Shown: positions 8,225-17,530 of the stretch, piece by piece
Numbering within the stretch: position 1 is the stretch's first letter
Layout: every line of letters begins with the position of its first letter
Source: Mycobacterium bourgelatii
GTDB lineage: Bacteria > Actinomycetota > Actinomycetes > Mycobacteriales > Mycobacteriaceae
Assembly (NCBI RefSeq): GCF_010723575.1
Contig: NZ_BLKZ01000001.1
Coordinates: 4,154,001-4,218,000 of the forward strand
Length of the DNA stretch: 64,000 nucleotides
Direction of reading: 5' to 3'
Notes under the pieces: model-generated
Seen by the model: the letters and a program-made list of their open reading frames with translations, nothing else
Database searches by the model: none
What the model was told of the DNA's origin: nothing
Position numbers and translations under genes: made by a program

Positions 8225-9598
8225 CTACTGTGCCGGGCTCACCGAGGACATGTGGAAGTCGGGGATCCGCAGCGTCGGCATTGCCGCCCGGGTGGCCCAG
8301 TCCCCCCATTCCCGCGGCAATGTCGTCTCGCTGAGACCGGCCTCGGTGGCCCGCCGCAGCAAATCCAGCGGGCTTTCGTTGAAGCGGAAGTTGTTGACCG
8401 CCGCTGTCACCTCGCCGTCTTCGATGAGGAAGACGCCGTCTCTGGTCAGGCCGGTGAGCAGCAATGTCGTGGGGTCCACCTCGCGGATGTACCAGAGCGT
8501 GGTCAGCAGCAGGCCGCGCTCGGTAGCCGCGATCATGTCGGCGAGTTCAAGCGACCCACCCGTCATCACCAGGTTGTCGGCTGCGATCGCAACGGGCGCG
8601 CCGTACTTGGCCGCCGTGGCCCGCGGATAGGCGAGGGCGTTGATCACCCCGTCGCGGATCCAGTCCACCTGGCCGATCTCCATACCGTTGTCGAACACCG
8701 ACACCGTCTCGCTGGAGTTGCTCACCGCGACGAACGGCGTACACGCCAGGCCTGGTGCCTGCGGATCGGAAAACATGGTGAGCGGCAGGTCGGTGAGCCG
8801 CTCCCCCACCCTGGTCCCGCCACCCGGTGCCGACAGCGCGGTGCGGCCCTCCTGCGCCCCACGCCCGGCCATCGACCACGCGAGATAGATCATCATGTCG
8901 GCCACCGTCGAAGGCGGCATCAGCGTTTCGTAGCGCCCCGCCGGCAGTTCAACCGTGCGGTCCGCCCAACCAAGTTTGAGCGTCAGTTCCTCGAGGAGCG
9001 CATCGGTTGGTACGTCGACGAAATTGGGCGTGCCGATACCCGCCCAGACGCTGGCGTGTCCGCGTTTGGCGTTGATCTCGACCGCGCCGGTCGGTTGGGT
9101 GTAGCGCCGGCGCAATCCGGTCGATGAGGCCAGGAACGTCGTGGCGACGCTGTGGTGGGCAAAGCCGTACAACAGGTCATCGCCCCGGAACGCCCGGTTC
9201 AGTCTGCCGACGAGCGCGCCGAACACTTCGGGCCCGGTGCCCGGGATCGGCGCATCCCAATCGATCGGGTTGCCGGCATCCCCCAGCAACGGGGCGGCAT
9301 CGCCGGCCTCGAGCGCGCAGTGTGCCGCTTCCTGCGAGGCGGCCACCAGCCCGGGAATCGACGTCGGATCGGCCTCGGCTGACACCACGCTACCCACTCG
9401 GGCGCCGTCGCCTTGGCGCACAACCGAAATCACGGACAGGCTGCGACTCACCGCGATCCCGTTGGTGGTCATGGAGTTGCCCGCCCAGCGCAGCGTCGCC
9501 TCCATCTTGTCGGTGACGAGCACCATGGTTTCGTCGGCCCGGCCCGCCTTGGCCGCTTCGGCCAACACGATCTCGACCAGGTGCTGTGGAGTGATCAT
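8225..9598 (-). CDS. pmbA: TldE/PmbA-type subunit of the TldD/E protease
   Basis: The protein is 457 residues, the length I recall for Rv2314c. It is the non-metal-binding partner of the TldD/TldE heterodimer, which degrades unfolded or processed peptides; in E. coli it matures microcin B17 and breaks down CcdA. It has no HExxxH motif but keeps the PmbA fold wording (NGIAVSRS, MIYLAWSMAGRGAQEGRTAL, VMTGGSLELADMIAATERGLLLTTLWYIREVD). Its start overlaps the tldD stop by 4 bp, so the two subunits are translationally coupled. It carries an RSGVFLIEDGE-like segment with a valine-alanine-alanine C-terminal core. Confidence 0.9.
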   Translation of the reverse strand: MITPQHLVEIVLAEAAKAGRADETMVLVTDKMEATLRWAGNSMTTNGIAVSRSLSVISVVRQGDGARVGSVVSAEADPTSIPGLVAASQEAAHCALEAGDAAPLLGDAGNPIDWDAPIPGTGPEVFGALVGRLNRAFRGDDLLYGFAHHSVATTFLASSTGLRRRYTQPTGAVEINAKRGHASVWAGIGTPNFVDVPTDALLEELTLKLGWADRTVELPAGRYETLMPPSTVADMMIYLAWSMAGRGAQEGRTALSAPGGGTRVGERLTDLPLTMFSDPQAPGLACTPFVAVSNSSETVSVFDNGMEIGQVDWIRDGVINALAYPRATAAKYGAPVAIAADNLVMTGGSLELADMIAATERGLLLTTLWYIREVDPTTLLLTGLTRDGVFLIEDGEVTAAVNNFRFNESPLDLLRRATEAGLSETTLPREWGDWATRAAMPTLRIPDFHMSSVSPAQ

Positions 9599-11121
9599 CG
9601 GCCGCCCTCGATGCGGGTGTTGAGCACGTTGACACCACGGAACAACGCCGACGGGCAGCCGTGGCTGACGGCAGCCACCTGCCCCGGCTGCGCCTTGCCG
9701 CAGTTGAAGGCACCGCCCAGCCGCCAGGTCTGCGAGCCCCCCACCGCTTCCATGGAGTTCCAGAAATCTGTGGTGGTGGCCTGGTAGGCGACATCGCGCA
9801 ACTGTCCGAACAGCTCCCCGTCACGAATCCGGTAGAACCGTTGACCGGTGAACTGGAAGTTGTACCGCTGCATGTCGATTGACCACGATTTATCGCCGAC
9901 GATGTAGATCCCGTCATCGATGCGGGCGATCAAGTCCGCCGTGCTGATGTCTTCGTCGCTGGGCAGCAGCGAAACATTGGCCATCCGCTGAATGGGCACG
10001 TGGTGCGGCGAATCGGCATAAGAGCAACCGTTGGAGCGCTCCTGACCCAGCCGCGGCGCGAACACCCGGTCGAGTTGATATCCCACGAAAATGCCGTCCC
10101 GCACCAGATCCCAGCTTTGGGCGGCCACCCCTTCGTCGTCGTAACCGACCGTGGCCAAACCGAATTCGGCGGTCCGGTCGGCGGTCACGTTCATCACCGG
10201 CGAGCCGTAACGCATGCTGCCCAACTTGTCCGGAGTGGCGAACGACGTTCCGGCATAGGCGGCCTCGTAACCGATAGCGCGGTCGTATTCGGTTGCGTGG
10301 CCAATGGATTCGTGGATGGTCAGCCACAGGTTCGTCGGGTCGATGACCAGGTCCGTCGGACCCGGCATCACGCTGGGCGCCTTGACCTTCTCGGCCAGCA
10401 ACGACGGCAGTTCGGCGAGTTCCTCACTCCAGTTCCACACCTCGTCGCCGGCCACCGCTTCCCAGCCGCGGGCCGTCGGCGGCGCCAGCGTGCGCAACGA
10501 TTCGAAACTGCCCGCTGCGGCGTCTATGGTCATCGCCTCGAGCACCGGCAGCACCCGCACCCGCTGCTGGGTGATCGACGACCCGAACGTATCGGCGTAG
10601 AACGTCTGCTCCTTGACGGCGGTCAAGCGAGCCGACGCATGATCGACGCCGTCGGAGGCCAGTAACCGCCCCGAGTATTCCGCCAACACTTCGATCTTGT
10701 CGGCCCTAGGGACATCGAACGGATCGATCTCATAGCTCGACACCCAGGTGGCATCGGTGTACACCGGCTCGGCGGCCAGTTTCACCCGCTCCTTGTTCAG
10801 CGGCGCCAGCGTGGTCGCCACGTGTACCGCCCTACGCGCGGTCGCCGCCGCGACGAACGGCGACAGCTCCGCGTGGGAGGCAAACCCCCACGTCCCGGCG
10901 ACGATCACCCGCACGGCCAGGCCGCACTCGCGGTTGACGACCGCGGTCTCCAACTCACCATCGCGCAGCTGGATGATCTCGGTGCTGATCCGATGGATTC
11001 GCACATCGGCGTGGCTGGCCCCCGCCGCGGTCGCCGCCGACAACGCTGCCTCGGCTATTTCAGCGCGCGGCAGGTTCAGGAAGTCCGGATCGATTCCCCG
11101 ATTTGGCGTCACGGCTAACAC
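9595..11121 (-). CDS. tldD: TldD-type zinc metalloprotease subunit
   Basis: The protein is 508 residues from GTG 11121 (a second GTG at 11112 is equally possible), close in length to Rv2315c. It carries the catalytic zinc motif HESIGH (HExxxH form) in LTIHESIGHATEYDRA, and a C-terminal C-G-K-A-Q-P-G segment that supplies further metal ligands in the family. It works with the downstream PmbA subunit as a cytoplasmic peptidase that threads unfolded peptides. Its start lies 38 bp from the divergent uspA start, so the two promoters share a very short region. Confidence 0.92.
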   Translation of the reverse strand: MLAVTPNRGIDPDFLNLPRAEIAEAALSAATAAGASHADVRIHRISTEIIQLRDGELETAVVNRECGLAVRVIVAGTWGFASHAELSPFVAAATARRAVHVATTLAPLNKERVKLAAEPVYTDATWVSSYEIDPFDVPRADKIEVLAEYSGRLLASDGVDHASARLTAVKEQTFYADTFGSSITQQRVRVLPVLEAMTIDAAAGSFESLRTLAPPTARGWEAVAGDEVWNWSEELAELPSLLAEKVKAPSVMPGPTDLVIDPTNLWLTIHESIGHATEYDRAIGYEAAYAGTSFATPDKLGSMRYGSPVMNVTADRTAEFGLATVGYDDEGVAAQSWDLVRDGIFVGYQLDRVFAPRLGQERSNGCSYADSPHHVPIQRMANVSLLPSDEDISTADLIARIDDGIYIVGDKSWSIDMQRYNFQFTGQRFYRIRDGELFGQLRDVAYQATTTDFWNSMEAVGGSQTWRLGGAFNCGKAQPGQVAAVSHGCPSALFRGVNVLNTRIEGGR

Positions 11122-11159
11122 CGTAACGACCTACCCGGGTTGGGCGCTTTAATACCTCC

Positions 11160-12044
11160 ATGACCGGCGCGGCGACGAAGAAGCGGTCTCGAACCACGGC
11201 CCTGGCGTACGCCTTGCTGGCCCCGAGCCTGTTCGGGGTGGTCGCATTCTTGTTGCTGCCGATCCTGGTCGTGGTTTGGCTGAGCCTGTACCGCTGGGAC
11301 CTGCTGGGCCCCCTGCGCTATGTCGGCCTGGACAACTGGAAGGCGGTGCTGACCGACGGCACCTTCGCCGACTCGCTGTTCGTGACCTCCATCTTCGTGG
11401 CGATCGTGGTACCGGCCCAGACTGCGCTCGGACTGCTCGCAGCGATGCTGCTGACACGCGAGCTGCCCGGCACCAATTTCTTCCGCACGCTCTACGTACT
11501 GCCCTGGATCTGTGCGCCCCTGGCGATCGCGGTGATCTGGCGTTGGATCCTGGCCCCAACCGACGGGGCAGTAAGCGCGGTACTGGGACGTCGCATCGAC
11601 TGGCTGACCGATCCCGACCTCGCCTTGCCGCTGACCGCATCCGTCGTCGTCTGGACCAACATCGGGTATACGGCGCTGTCGTTCCTGGCCGGGTTGTTGG
11701 CCATTCCCGACGACATTTACGCGGCGGCTCGCACCGACGGAGCCAACGCGTGGCAGCGGTTCTGGCGCATTACCCTGCCGATGCTGCGGCCCACAACGTT
11801 CTTCGTTGTGGTCACCGGAATCGTCAGCGCCGCACAGATTTTCGATATCGTGTACGCGCTGACCGGCGGCGGCCCCGGAGGCAGCACGGATCTGGTGGCC
11901 CACCGCATCTACGCCGAGGCGTTTGGTGCCGCGGCCATCGGGCGGGCGTCGGTGATGGCGGTCGTGTTGTTCGTCATTCTGGTCGGCGTCACCTTCATCC
12001 AGCATCTGTATTTCCGCAGACGGATCACCTATGACCTCACATAG
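11160..12044 (+). CDS. uspA: Sugar ABC transporter permease UspA
   Basis: The protein is 294 residues with six predicted membrane helices and the MalF-type cytoplasmic EAA loop (YAAARTDGANAWQRFWRITLP) that contacts the ATPase. Orthologous to Rv2316 by position and length. In M. tuberculosis UspABC imports amino sugars recovered from the cell wall. No ATPase gene lies in the operon, so the permeases probably borrow a shared MsiK/SugC-type ATPase encoded elsewhere. Its stop overlaps the uspB start by 14 bp. Confidence 0.92.
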   Translation: MTGAATKKRSRTTALAYALLAPSLFGVVAFLLLPILVVVWLSLYRWDLLGPLRYVGLDNWKAVLTDGTFADSLFVTSIFVAIVVPAQTALGLLAAMLLTRELPGTNFFRTLYVLPWICAPLAIAVIWRWILAPTDGAVSAVLGRRIDWLTDPDLALPLTASVVVWTNIGYTALSFLAGLLAIPDDIYAAARTDGANAWQRFWRITLPMLRPTTFFVVVTGIVSAAQIFDIVYALTGGGPGGSTDLVAHRIYAEAFGAAAIGRASVMAVVLFVILVGVTFIQHLYFRRRITYDLT

Positions 12045-12864
12045 CCTTCGCTCGGGCCTGTCGACGTCGGCCATCTACGCCGTCCTGGTGTTCGGCGCGG
12101 CGATCACGTTGGCGCCGTTCCTGCTCGGGCTGCTCACGTCGTTCACATCGGCGCGTCAGTTCGCAACGGGCACACCACTGGAATGGCCGCGCCCCCCGAC
12201 GCTGGACAACTACACCGACCTGGCCGGTGCCGGCTTCGGCCGGGCCGCGGCGGTGACGGCGTTGATGACCGCGGTGATTCTGTTGGGCCAGATGACGTTT
12301 TCGGTGCTGGCCGCCTACGCGTTCGCCCGGTTGGAGTTTCCCGGACGTGACGTGCTGTTCTGGGTTTACATCGCGACCTTGATGGTCCCGGCCACCGTGA
12401 CGGTCGTGCCGCTGTATCTGATGATGGCCCAGTTGGGTTTGCGCAATACCTTCTGGGCGTTGGTACTGCCATTCCTGTTCGGCTCGCCGTACGCGATCTT
12501 CTTGCTGCGCGAGCACTTTCGCCTCATCCCGAACGACTTGGTCAACGCCGCGCGCCTCGATGGCGCCAACACCCTGGACGTGCTGGTGCACGTGATCCTG
12601 CCGTCGAGCCGTCCGGTTCTGGCGACGCTGACGCTCATCACGGTGGTCTCGCAGTGGAACAACTTCATGTGGCCGTTGGTGATCACCAGTGGACGCAAGT
12701 GGCGGGTGCTGACCGTGGCCACGGCTGACCTGCAGTCGCAATTCAATTCCCAGTGGACCCTGGTGATGGCGGCGACGACAATCGCGATCGTGCCGCTGAT
12801 CGTTCTGTTCGTCGCCGCACAGCGCCACATCGTCTCGTCGATCGTCGTCTCGGGACTGAAGTGA
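12031..12864 (+). CDS. uspB: Sugar ABC transporter permease UspB
   Basis: The protein is 277 residues and MalG-type: about six membrane helices and the EAA loop DLVNAARLDGANTLDVLVHVILP. It pairs with UspA to form the membrane channel of the amino-sugar importer. It overlaps the end of uspA by 14 bp and is followed, after a 79-bp gap that can form a hairpin, by the binding-protein gene. Orthologous to Rv2317. Confidence 0.92.
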   Translation: MTSHSLRSGLSTSAIYAVLVFGAAITLAPFLLGLLTSFTSARQFATGTPLEWPRPPTLDNYTDLAGAGFGRAAAVTALMTAVILLGQMTFSVLAAYAFARLEFPGRDVLFWVYIATLMVPATVTVVPLYLMMAQLGLRNTFWALVLPFLFGSPYAIFLLREHFRLIPNDLVNAARLDGANTLDVLVHVILPSSRPVLATLTLITVVSQWNNFMWPLVITSGRKWRVLTVATADLQSQFNSQWTLVMAATTIAIVPLIVLFVAAQRHIVSSIVVSGLK

Positions 12865-12876
12865 GCATGCCGGGCA

Positions 12877-12935
12877 CCGAGATTGCCGCCATGGCTGCTG
12901 TTCGCGCGAATCCACGACCACCACGGCAATCTCGG
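12877..12935 (+). promoter_or_regulatory. Intercistronic hairpin between uspB and uspC
   Basis: An 11-bp perfect inverted repeat (CCGAGATTGCC at 12877-12887, GGCAATCTCGG at 12925-12935) with a 37-nt loop sits in the uspB-uspC gap. The 3' arm ends 8 nt before the uspC ATG and runs into the purine-rich GGCGGCAGAC stretch that would be its ribosome site. It could stabilise upstream mRNA or gate translation of uspC. Confidence 0.5.
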
Positions 12936-12943
12936 CGGCAGAC

Positions 12944-14266
12944 ATGACGCGACCCCGCTTCTCGACGCTGGCCGCGGGCGCCCTGGTGCTGGTCGCGGCG
13001 CTGTTGGCGGTGCTGGCCGTGGTGCTCAACCAGGTCGACGATCCGCCGAAAGGCAAGACCGTTGTGACGGTGCGGTTGTGGAGCGAACCGATCGCGTCGG
13101 CGTACCAGCAATCGTTCGCAGCATTCACTCGCGCACACCCCGACATCGAGGTGCGCACCAACATCGTTTCCTACGCCAACTACTTCGACACCCTGCGCAC
13201 CGACGTGGCGGGTGGCAGCGCGGAGGACATCTTCTGGGTGTCCAACGCCTATTTCGCGGCCTACGCCGACAGCGGCCGGCTGATGCCGATCAACGTCGAG
13301 CCGGACTGGGAAGCCGCGGTGGTCAACCAGTTCACCCGAAACGGGGTGTTGTGGGGTGTTCCCCAACTGACCGACGGTGGTATCGCGTTGTTTTACAACG
13401 CGGACCTGCTCGATGCGGCCGGCATCAATCCGGTCGACCTCGACACCTTGCGGTGGAATCCCGACGATCGGGAGGACTCGCTGCGCCCAATGTTGGCCCG
13501 GCTCACCGTTGACGCCGACGGGCATCGGGCGAACTCCCGGGAATTCGAACCCCGACGCGTCCGGCAGTGGGGATACAACGCGGCCAACGACCCTCAGGGC
13601 ATCTATCTCAACTACATCGGCTCGGCGGGCGGGGTCTTCCAGCGCGACGACGAGTTCGCGTTCAACAATCCCGGCGCGATCGAAGCGTTCCGCTACCTCG
13701 TGCGGCTGATCAACGAGGACAACGTCGCGCCCCCGGCCTCCGACACCAACGACAACGGGGATTTCTCCCGCAACCAGTTCCTAGCCGGCAAGATGGCACT
13801 GTTTCAGTCCGGCACCTACAACCTCGCAACCGTTGCCCGCGACGCCTCCTTCCCGTGGGGTGTGGCGATGATGCCCGCGGGCCCGAAGGGCCGGGTCAGT
13901 GTCACCAACGGCATTGCCGCAGCAGGGAATTCGGCGTCCAAGCACCCTCAGGCGGTGCGTGAGGTGTTGGCGTGGATGGGCAGCAGGGAAGGGAATGCCT
14001 ACTTGGGCCGCGAGGGCGTGGCCATCCCTGCGGTGCTATCAGCCCAGCCGGTGTACTTCGAGTACTGGAAAGCCAAGGGCGTGAACGTCGCACCGTTCTT
14101 CGACGTCCTCAACGGTCCACGCATTCCGGCCCCCGGCGGCCCGGGTTTTCCCGCCGGCTACGAGGTGCTGGAATCCTATTTCGACGACATGTTCCTCGGC
14201 CGCACCGATGTGGCAACAACACTGCGGCAGGCCCAGGACGCGGCCAATGCCGCAGCGCGGCGCTAG
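12944..14266 (+). CDS. uspC: Amino-sugar ABC transporter substrate-binding protein UspC
   Basis: The protein is 440 residues, the same length as Rv2318. It has the extracellular solute-binding protein type 1 fold: TVVTVRLWSEPIASAYQQSF near the N-terminus, YFDTLRTDVAGGSAEDIFWV, a LFYNADLLDAAGINP hinge segment, and a C-terminal RREVLAWMGSREG-like helix. The N-terminus is a hydrophobic stretch (about residues 9-28) without a lipobox Cys, so it looks like a signal anchor rather than a classical lipoprotein. It captures substrate outside the membrane for UspAB. Last gene of the operon, followed by a likely terminator. Confidence 0.92.
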   Translation: MTRPRFSTLAAGALVLVAALLAVLAVVLNQVDDPPKGKTVVTVRLWSEPIASAYQQSFAAFTRAHPDIEVRTNIVSYANYFDTLRTDVAGGSAEDIFWVSNAYFAAYADSGRLMPINVEPDWEAAVVNQFTRNGVLWGVPQLTDGGIALFYNADLLDAAGINPVDLDTLRWNPDDREDSLRPMLARLTVDADGHRANSREFEPRRVRQWGYNAANDPQGIYLNYIGSAGGVFQRDDEFAFNNPGAIEAFRYLVRLINEDNVAPPASDTNDNGDFSRNQFLAGKMALFQSGTYNLATVARDASFPWGVAMMPAGPKGRVSVTNGIAAAGNSASKHPQAVREVLAWMGSREGNAYLGREGVAIPAVLSAQPVYFEYWKAKGVNVAPFFDVLNGPRIPAPGGPGFPAGYEVLESYFDDMFLGRTDVATTLRQAQDAANAAARR

Positions 14267-14277
14267 CCCTGGCTAGC
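14262..14277. terminator. Short stem-loop between convergent uspC and TetR genes
   Basis: GCTAGCC and GGCTAGC form a 7-bp stem with a 2-nt loop, overlapping the uspC stop codon. A repeated GCCCGGGT follows within 25 bp. There is no U tract, as is usual in mycobacteria. The position between converging genes supports a bidirectional terminator. Confidence 0.4.
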
Positions 14278-14303
14278 CCCCCTTCGGCCCGGGTAAGCCC
14301 GGG

Positions 14304-14963
14304 TTAGCTCGCTTCGGCGATCACGTCGATGCAGGGCGCAAACACGCGAGCTATCTCCACTGCCGCATCCTCCGAGTTGTCCGGCGGCAAGGCCAGGAAA
14401 CTAAGTGCGGCGCGCGCGATTGCCCGAGCCATCATGGTCGCGTCATCCGCGTTGGCGCGCACCCAACTTTGCTGAAAAATCTCCGCTAGCTGTTCACCGG
14501 CGTAGTCGAGGATGAATTGGCTTTCGACCGTGATCATGCGGAGAAGGTCGTTGGGGGCATCCTCGTTGCGGAGGACTTGCACGAGTGGGTCGTTGTCGAC
14601 GTGGTTGAAGAATTCGGTGAAGGTCAGATGCAGGGTGTGATAGCCGTCGCCGGGACGGGCTTCCATTGCCTTTTCGAGTCCGACGATGATGGCGTCGGTT
14701 AGCCGCAGCGCGTATTTGCGGGCGAGTCCGATGCGCGAGCCGAACTCGTTGTACAGGGTTCCCCGGCTTATGCCCGCCCTAGCTGCGATGCCGGCCATGG
14801 TGATCGCCGACCATTTCCGTTCCACCAGCATTACTTGCATCGCGTCGAGGACCGCGTTGCGCATCAGCGACACCGCGGTGTTCTGATACGTGCTGCGATT
14901 TCGCGGCAAGGCCGACGGTCGGGGGTCATGTCGCGCGAGCGCGAGTCTTTGTTGACGCGTCAT
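14304..14963 (-). CDS. TetR-family transcriptional regulator
   Basis: The protein is 219 residues from ATG 14963, which follows GAGGAGG. The frame is open through the upstream palindrome to 15071, but those codons only translate the operator. The N-terminal helix-turn-helix reads ITMAGIAARAGISRGTLYNEFGSR, followed by an all-helical ligand domain. It is divergent from nothing and convergent with uspC, so its clearest target is its own promoter, which carries a 32-bp perfect palindrome. The ligand is unknown. Confidence 0.85.
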   Translation of the reverse strand: MTRQQRLALARHDPRPSALPRNRSTYQNTAVSLMRNAVLDAMQVMLVERKWSAITMAGIAARAGISRGTLYNEFGSRIGLARKYALRLTDAIIVGLEKAMEARPGDGYHTLHLTFTEFFNHVDNDPLVQVLRNEDAPNDLLRMITVESQFILDYAGEQLAEIFQQSWVRANADDATMMARAIARAALSFLALPPDNSEDAAVEIARVFAPCIDVIAEAS

Positions 14964-14998
14964 CGAGGGCCTCCTCGTCATGGCCGGGTTGAATTGCG

Positions 14999-15030
14999 CA
15001 TGACCACTGGTCATATGACCAGTGGTCATG
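14999..15030. promoter_or_regulatory. Perfect 32-bp palindrome: double TetR operator
   Basis: Two adjacent copies of TGACCA-N-TGGTCA, one with C and one with G in the centre, form a perfect 32-bp palindrome 36 bp upstream of the TetR start. The arrangement suggests two TetR dimers binding cooperatively and autorepressing the gene. Confidence 0.8.
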
Positions 15031-15155
15031 AACATATCAGCCGATTTGTGCAAGCGGTATATCTTTCGCAAGATTTGTTCAAAATTCGCTAGAAGCCCAG
15101 TTCAGGCCGTTTTCCTCCGACGTGCCCGGCGCGCGGACTCCGACGCCGCCGGCCG

Positions 15156-16034
15156 TCAGCCGGGCAGCACCAGCACCGGAACCGGGCTATGCCGGATGAT
15201 CTTGCCGCTGTGGGAGCCGAGAAAGACCCTCTTGATATCGCCGCGCGGTGAGGTGCCCAACGCCAGGATCTCGCCGTCCTCCCAGTCCGCCGATTCCAGC
15301 GCTTGTTGCCAACCGTTCCCGGTCACCACTTGCAGCACAACGTCTTCGTCGACGACACCGTCGGTCTTGAGTCGTTGCAGCATCTCGCGTGCCTGCGCGG
15401 CCCATGCCTCGAGGACAGCGGCTTCGGCGTGCAGCCCCACCTCGGGCGGATACATCGTCCGCCCCTGGGCCGCAAAAGTGATCACCCGCAACGGCATTGC
15501 GTACCGCTTCGCCAACCCGGCGCAGCGCCGCACCGCCTCGGTCGATTCCGAGGTCGCCGCATAGCCGCACGTGAGCCGGGTGAATCTGGCTGAGCGGCAA
15601 TCGTATTGGCGGGGGCTGAGGGCGACCGGCACGGGCGAGGAATGCAACAGCGAATCGGCCGTCGAACCGATCAACACCCGCGCGCGCCGCCCGCCCGAAT
15701 ACGAGCCCAGCACCACCATGTCGGCGCCGGTTTCCTCGATCACCGCGAGCAATCCACCTGGAACCGACCGGTGGGCGCTGCGACGGTAGTTGACCTCGAC
15801 CCCCTCGGCCAAGGTGCGCAAGTAGCGCTGGGCCTCTTTGGCGGAGTCGACGGCCAGTTGCTCGGCCCACTGTTCGTATTCGGCGTCGACGCGCGCCAGG
15901 GACGGGGTCGGCCACCGCGTCGGCACGATCGTGGCCACCGTGAGCGACGTGCCCAAAGTCCGCGCCGCTCGCACCGCCAACTGCAACGCCGAGGGACCGA
16001 CCCTGCCGGCCAGGTAGCCCACGACGACAGTCAC
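15156..16034 (-). CDS. Tandem-domain universal stress protein
   Basis: The protein is 292 residues, the same length as Rv2319c. It has two UspA domains, each keeping the nucleotide-binding signature G-x2-G-x9-G-(S/T): GSYSGGRRARVLIGSTADS in the first and GTSPRGDIKRVFLGSHSGK in the second. It probably binds ATP. GTG 16034 overlaps the rocE stop by 4 bp (GTGA), making it the last gene of the arginine operon. The frame is open far upstream inside rocE, but the overlap start is the convincing one. Its link with arginine use is by context only. Confidence 0.9.
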   Translation of the reverse strand: MTVVVGYLAGRVGPSALQLAVRAARTLGTSLTVATIVPTRWPTPSLARVDAEYEQWAEQLAVDSAKEAQRYLRTLAEGVEVNYRRSAHRSVPGGLLAVIEETGADMVVLGSYSGGRRARVLIGSTADSLLHSSPVPVALSPRQYDCRSARFTRLTCGYAATSESTEAVRRCAGLAKRYAMPLRVITFAAQGRTMYPPEVGLHAEAAVLEAWAAQAREMLQRLKTDGVVDEDVVLQVVTGNGWQQALESADWEDGEILALGTSPRGDIKRVFLGSHSGKIIRHSPVPVLVLPG

Positions 16035-17500
16035 GCAGGATCCTTGTCCGCGACCGTGTTCGCAGGCGTGTTGAGCGCACTGTGGTGGCGCCCCCACGCG
16101 AAGTAGTAGACCAGCGCCACGACAAGCCAGCCGCTGAACGCGATCCAGGTGTACCAATGCAGACTGAAAAACAGGTAGCCGCAGGCGAGCACGGAAAGGG
16201 CGGGTGTAACGGGATAGCCGGGCACCCGGAAGCCGCGGGGCAGCTCGGGTTGGCGCACCCGCAGGATCACCACCCCGATGGACACCACCATGAAGGCGGT
16301 CAGGGTGCCGATGGACACCATGTCTGCCAGGTGATCCAGTGGGATGAACGCCGCCAGAACCGATGCCGCGGTCGCGACGATCACCGTGTTGTTCACCGGA
16401 GTCAGCGTGCGTGGGTGCACTCTCGCGAACGGTTTGGGCAGCAGCCCATCGCGGCCCATCGCGAACAGGATGCGGGTCATGCCGTAGAGGGTGATCAATG
16501 TGACGGTGAAGATCGAGATCACCGCACCCGCCGCCAGAATGGTGCTCGCCCAGTGTCCGCGTGTGACGTTGTCCAGGATGGTGGCCAGCCCGGCATCTTG
16601 CTGTCCGGCGAAGTCGCGCCATGGCTGGGTGCCCAGCCCGGCCAACGCGACCAGCACGTATACGCCCGTCACAACGACGAGCGCGGCGATCACGGCGCGG
16701 GGCAACGTCCGCTGCGGGTCCTTGACCTCCTCGCCCGCGGTCGACACGGCATCGAGGCCGATGAAGGTGAAAAAGATCGTGCCGGCGGCCGCGCCGACGC
16801 CGGCGGCCCCGAACGGGGCGAAGTCGCTGAAGTGGTCGGCGTCGAAGGCGGTGAACGCGAGGACGGCGAACATGGCCAGCACACCGAGTTTGATCAGCAC
16901 CATGACCGTGTTGACCTTGGCCGACTCGCTTGCACCGCGGATGAGCAGCAGCGCGCACATCGCGATCAGGACGACGGCCGGCAGGTTCACGTACCCGGGC
17001 TCAGTCCCCGGCTGCGCGTCCCACGGCGCCTCCGACACCGCGTGCGGCAGGTGGAACCCGAACACGTTGTGCAGCAGCTTGTTCAGATACCCGCTCCAAC
17101 CGACGGCAACCGCGGCCGTGGCCACACCGTATTCGAGCAACAGGCACGCGGCGACGCACATCGCCACCGCTTCGCCGAGCGTGGCGTAGGCGTAGGAATA
17201 CGACGATCCGGAAATAGGCACCGCAGAAGCCAATTCGGCATAGCAGAGCGCGGCAAGTCCGGCGGCGACGCCGGCGATGACGAAGGAGACGATGACGGCG
17301 GGACCCGCCTGAGGTACGGCCTGGGACAGCACGATGAAGATGCCGGTGCCGATGGTGGAGCCGACGCCGAACATCGTCAGTTGAAACGTGCCGAAGCTCC
17401 GCTTGAGGCCGCCGCCCTCGCCCTCATCGTCTGCAGAACTGACGCCGACCGGGCGGCGTCGCAGCATCTGCTTTTTCAGGCTGATCGAAGTAGCCGGCAA
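16031..17500 (-). CDS. rocE: Cationic amino-acid permease RocE (APC family)
   Basis: The protein is 489 residues with about 12-14 membrane helices. The APC-family first helix reads TMFGVGSTIGTGIFIVLS, and the cationic-amino-acid-transporter signature region FFTFIGLDAVSTAGEEVKDPQRTLP is present. Orthologous to Rv2320c. It probably imports arginine or ornithine for the enzymes encoded just upstream (arginine-modifying enzyme and ornithine aminotransferase). It starts 30 bp after rocD stops, and its own stop overlaps the start of the stress-protein gene. Confidence 0.92.
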   Translation of the reverse strand: MPATSISLKKQMLRRRPVGVSSADDEGEGGGLKRSFGTFQLTMFGVGSTIGTGIFIVLSQAVPQAGPAVIVSFVIAGVAAGLAALCYAELASAVPISGSSYSYAYATLGEAVAMCVAACLLLEYGVATAAVAVGWSGYLNKLLHNVFGFHLPHAVSEAPWDAQPGTEPGYVNLPAVVLIAMCALLLIRGASESAKVNTVMVLIKLGVLAMFAVLAFTAFDADHFSDFAPFGAAGVGAAAGTIFFTFIGLDAVSTAGEEVKDPQRTLPRAVIAALVVVTGVYVLVALAGLGTQPWRDFAGQQDAGLATILDNVTRGHWASTILAAGAVISIFTVTLITLYGMTRILFAMGRDGLLPKPFARVHPRTLTPVNNTVIVATAASVLAAFIPLDHLADMVSIGTLTAFMVVSIGVVILRVRQPELPRGFRVPGYPVTPALSVLACGYLFFSLHWYTWIAFSGWLVVALVYYFAWGRHHSALNTPANTVADKDPA

Positions 17501-17530
17501 TTGCGCGCCTCCCGTCGCTAAGCCAGCTCA

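Noticed and set aside
15156..16958. A 600-residue version of the universal stress protein
   Set aside because: The extra N-terminus is a shadow of rocE. GTG 16034 with a 4-bp overlap gives 292 residues, as in Rv2319c.
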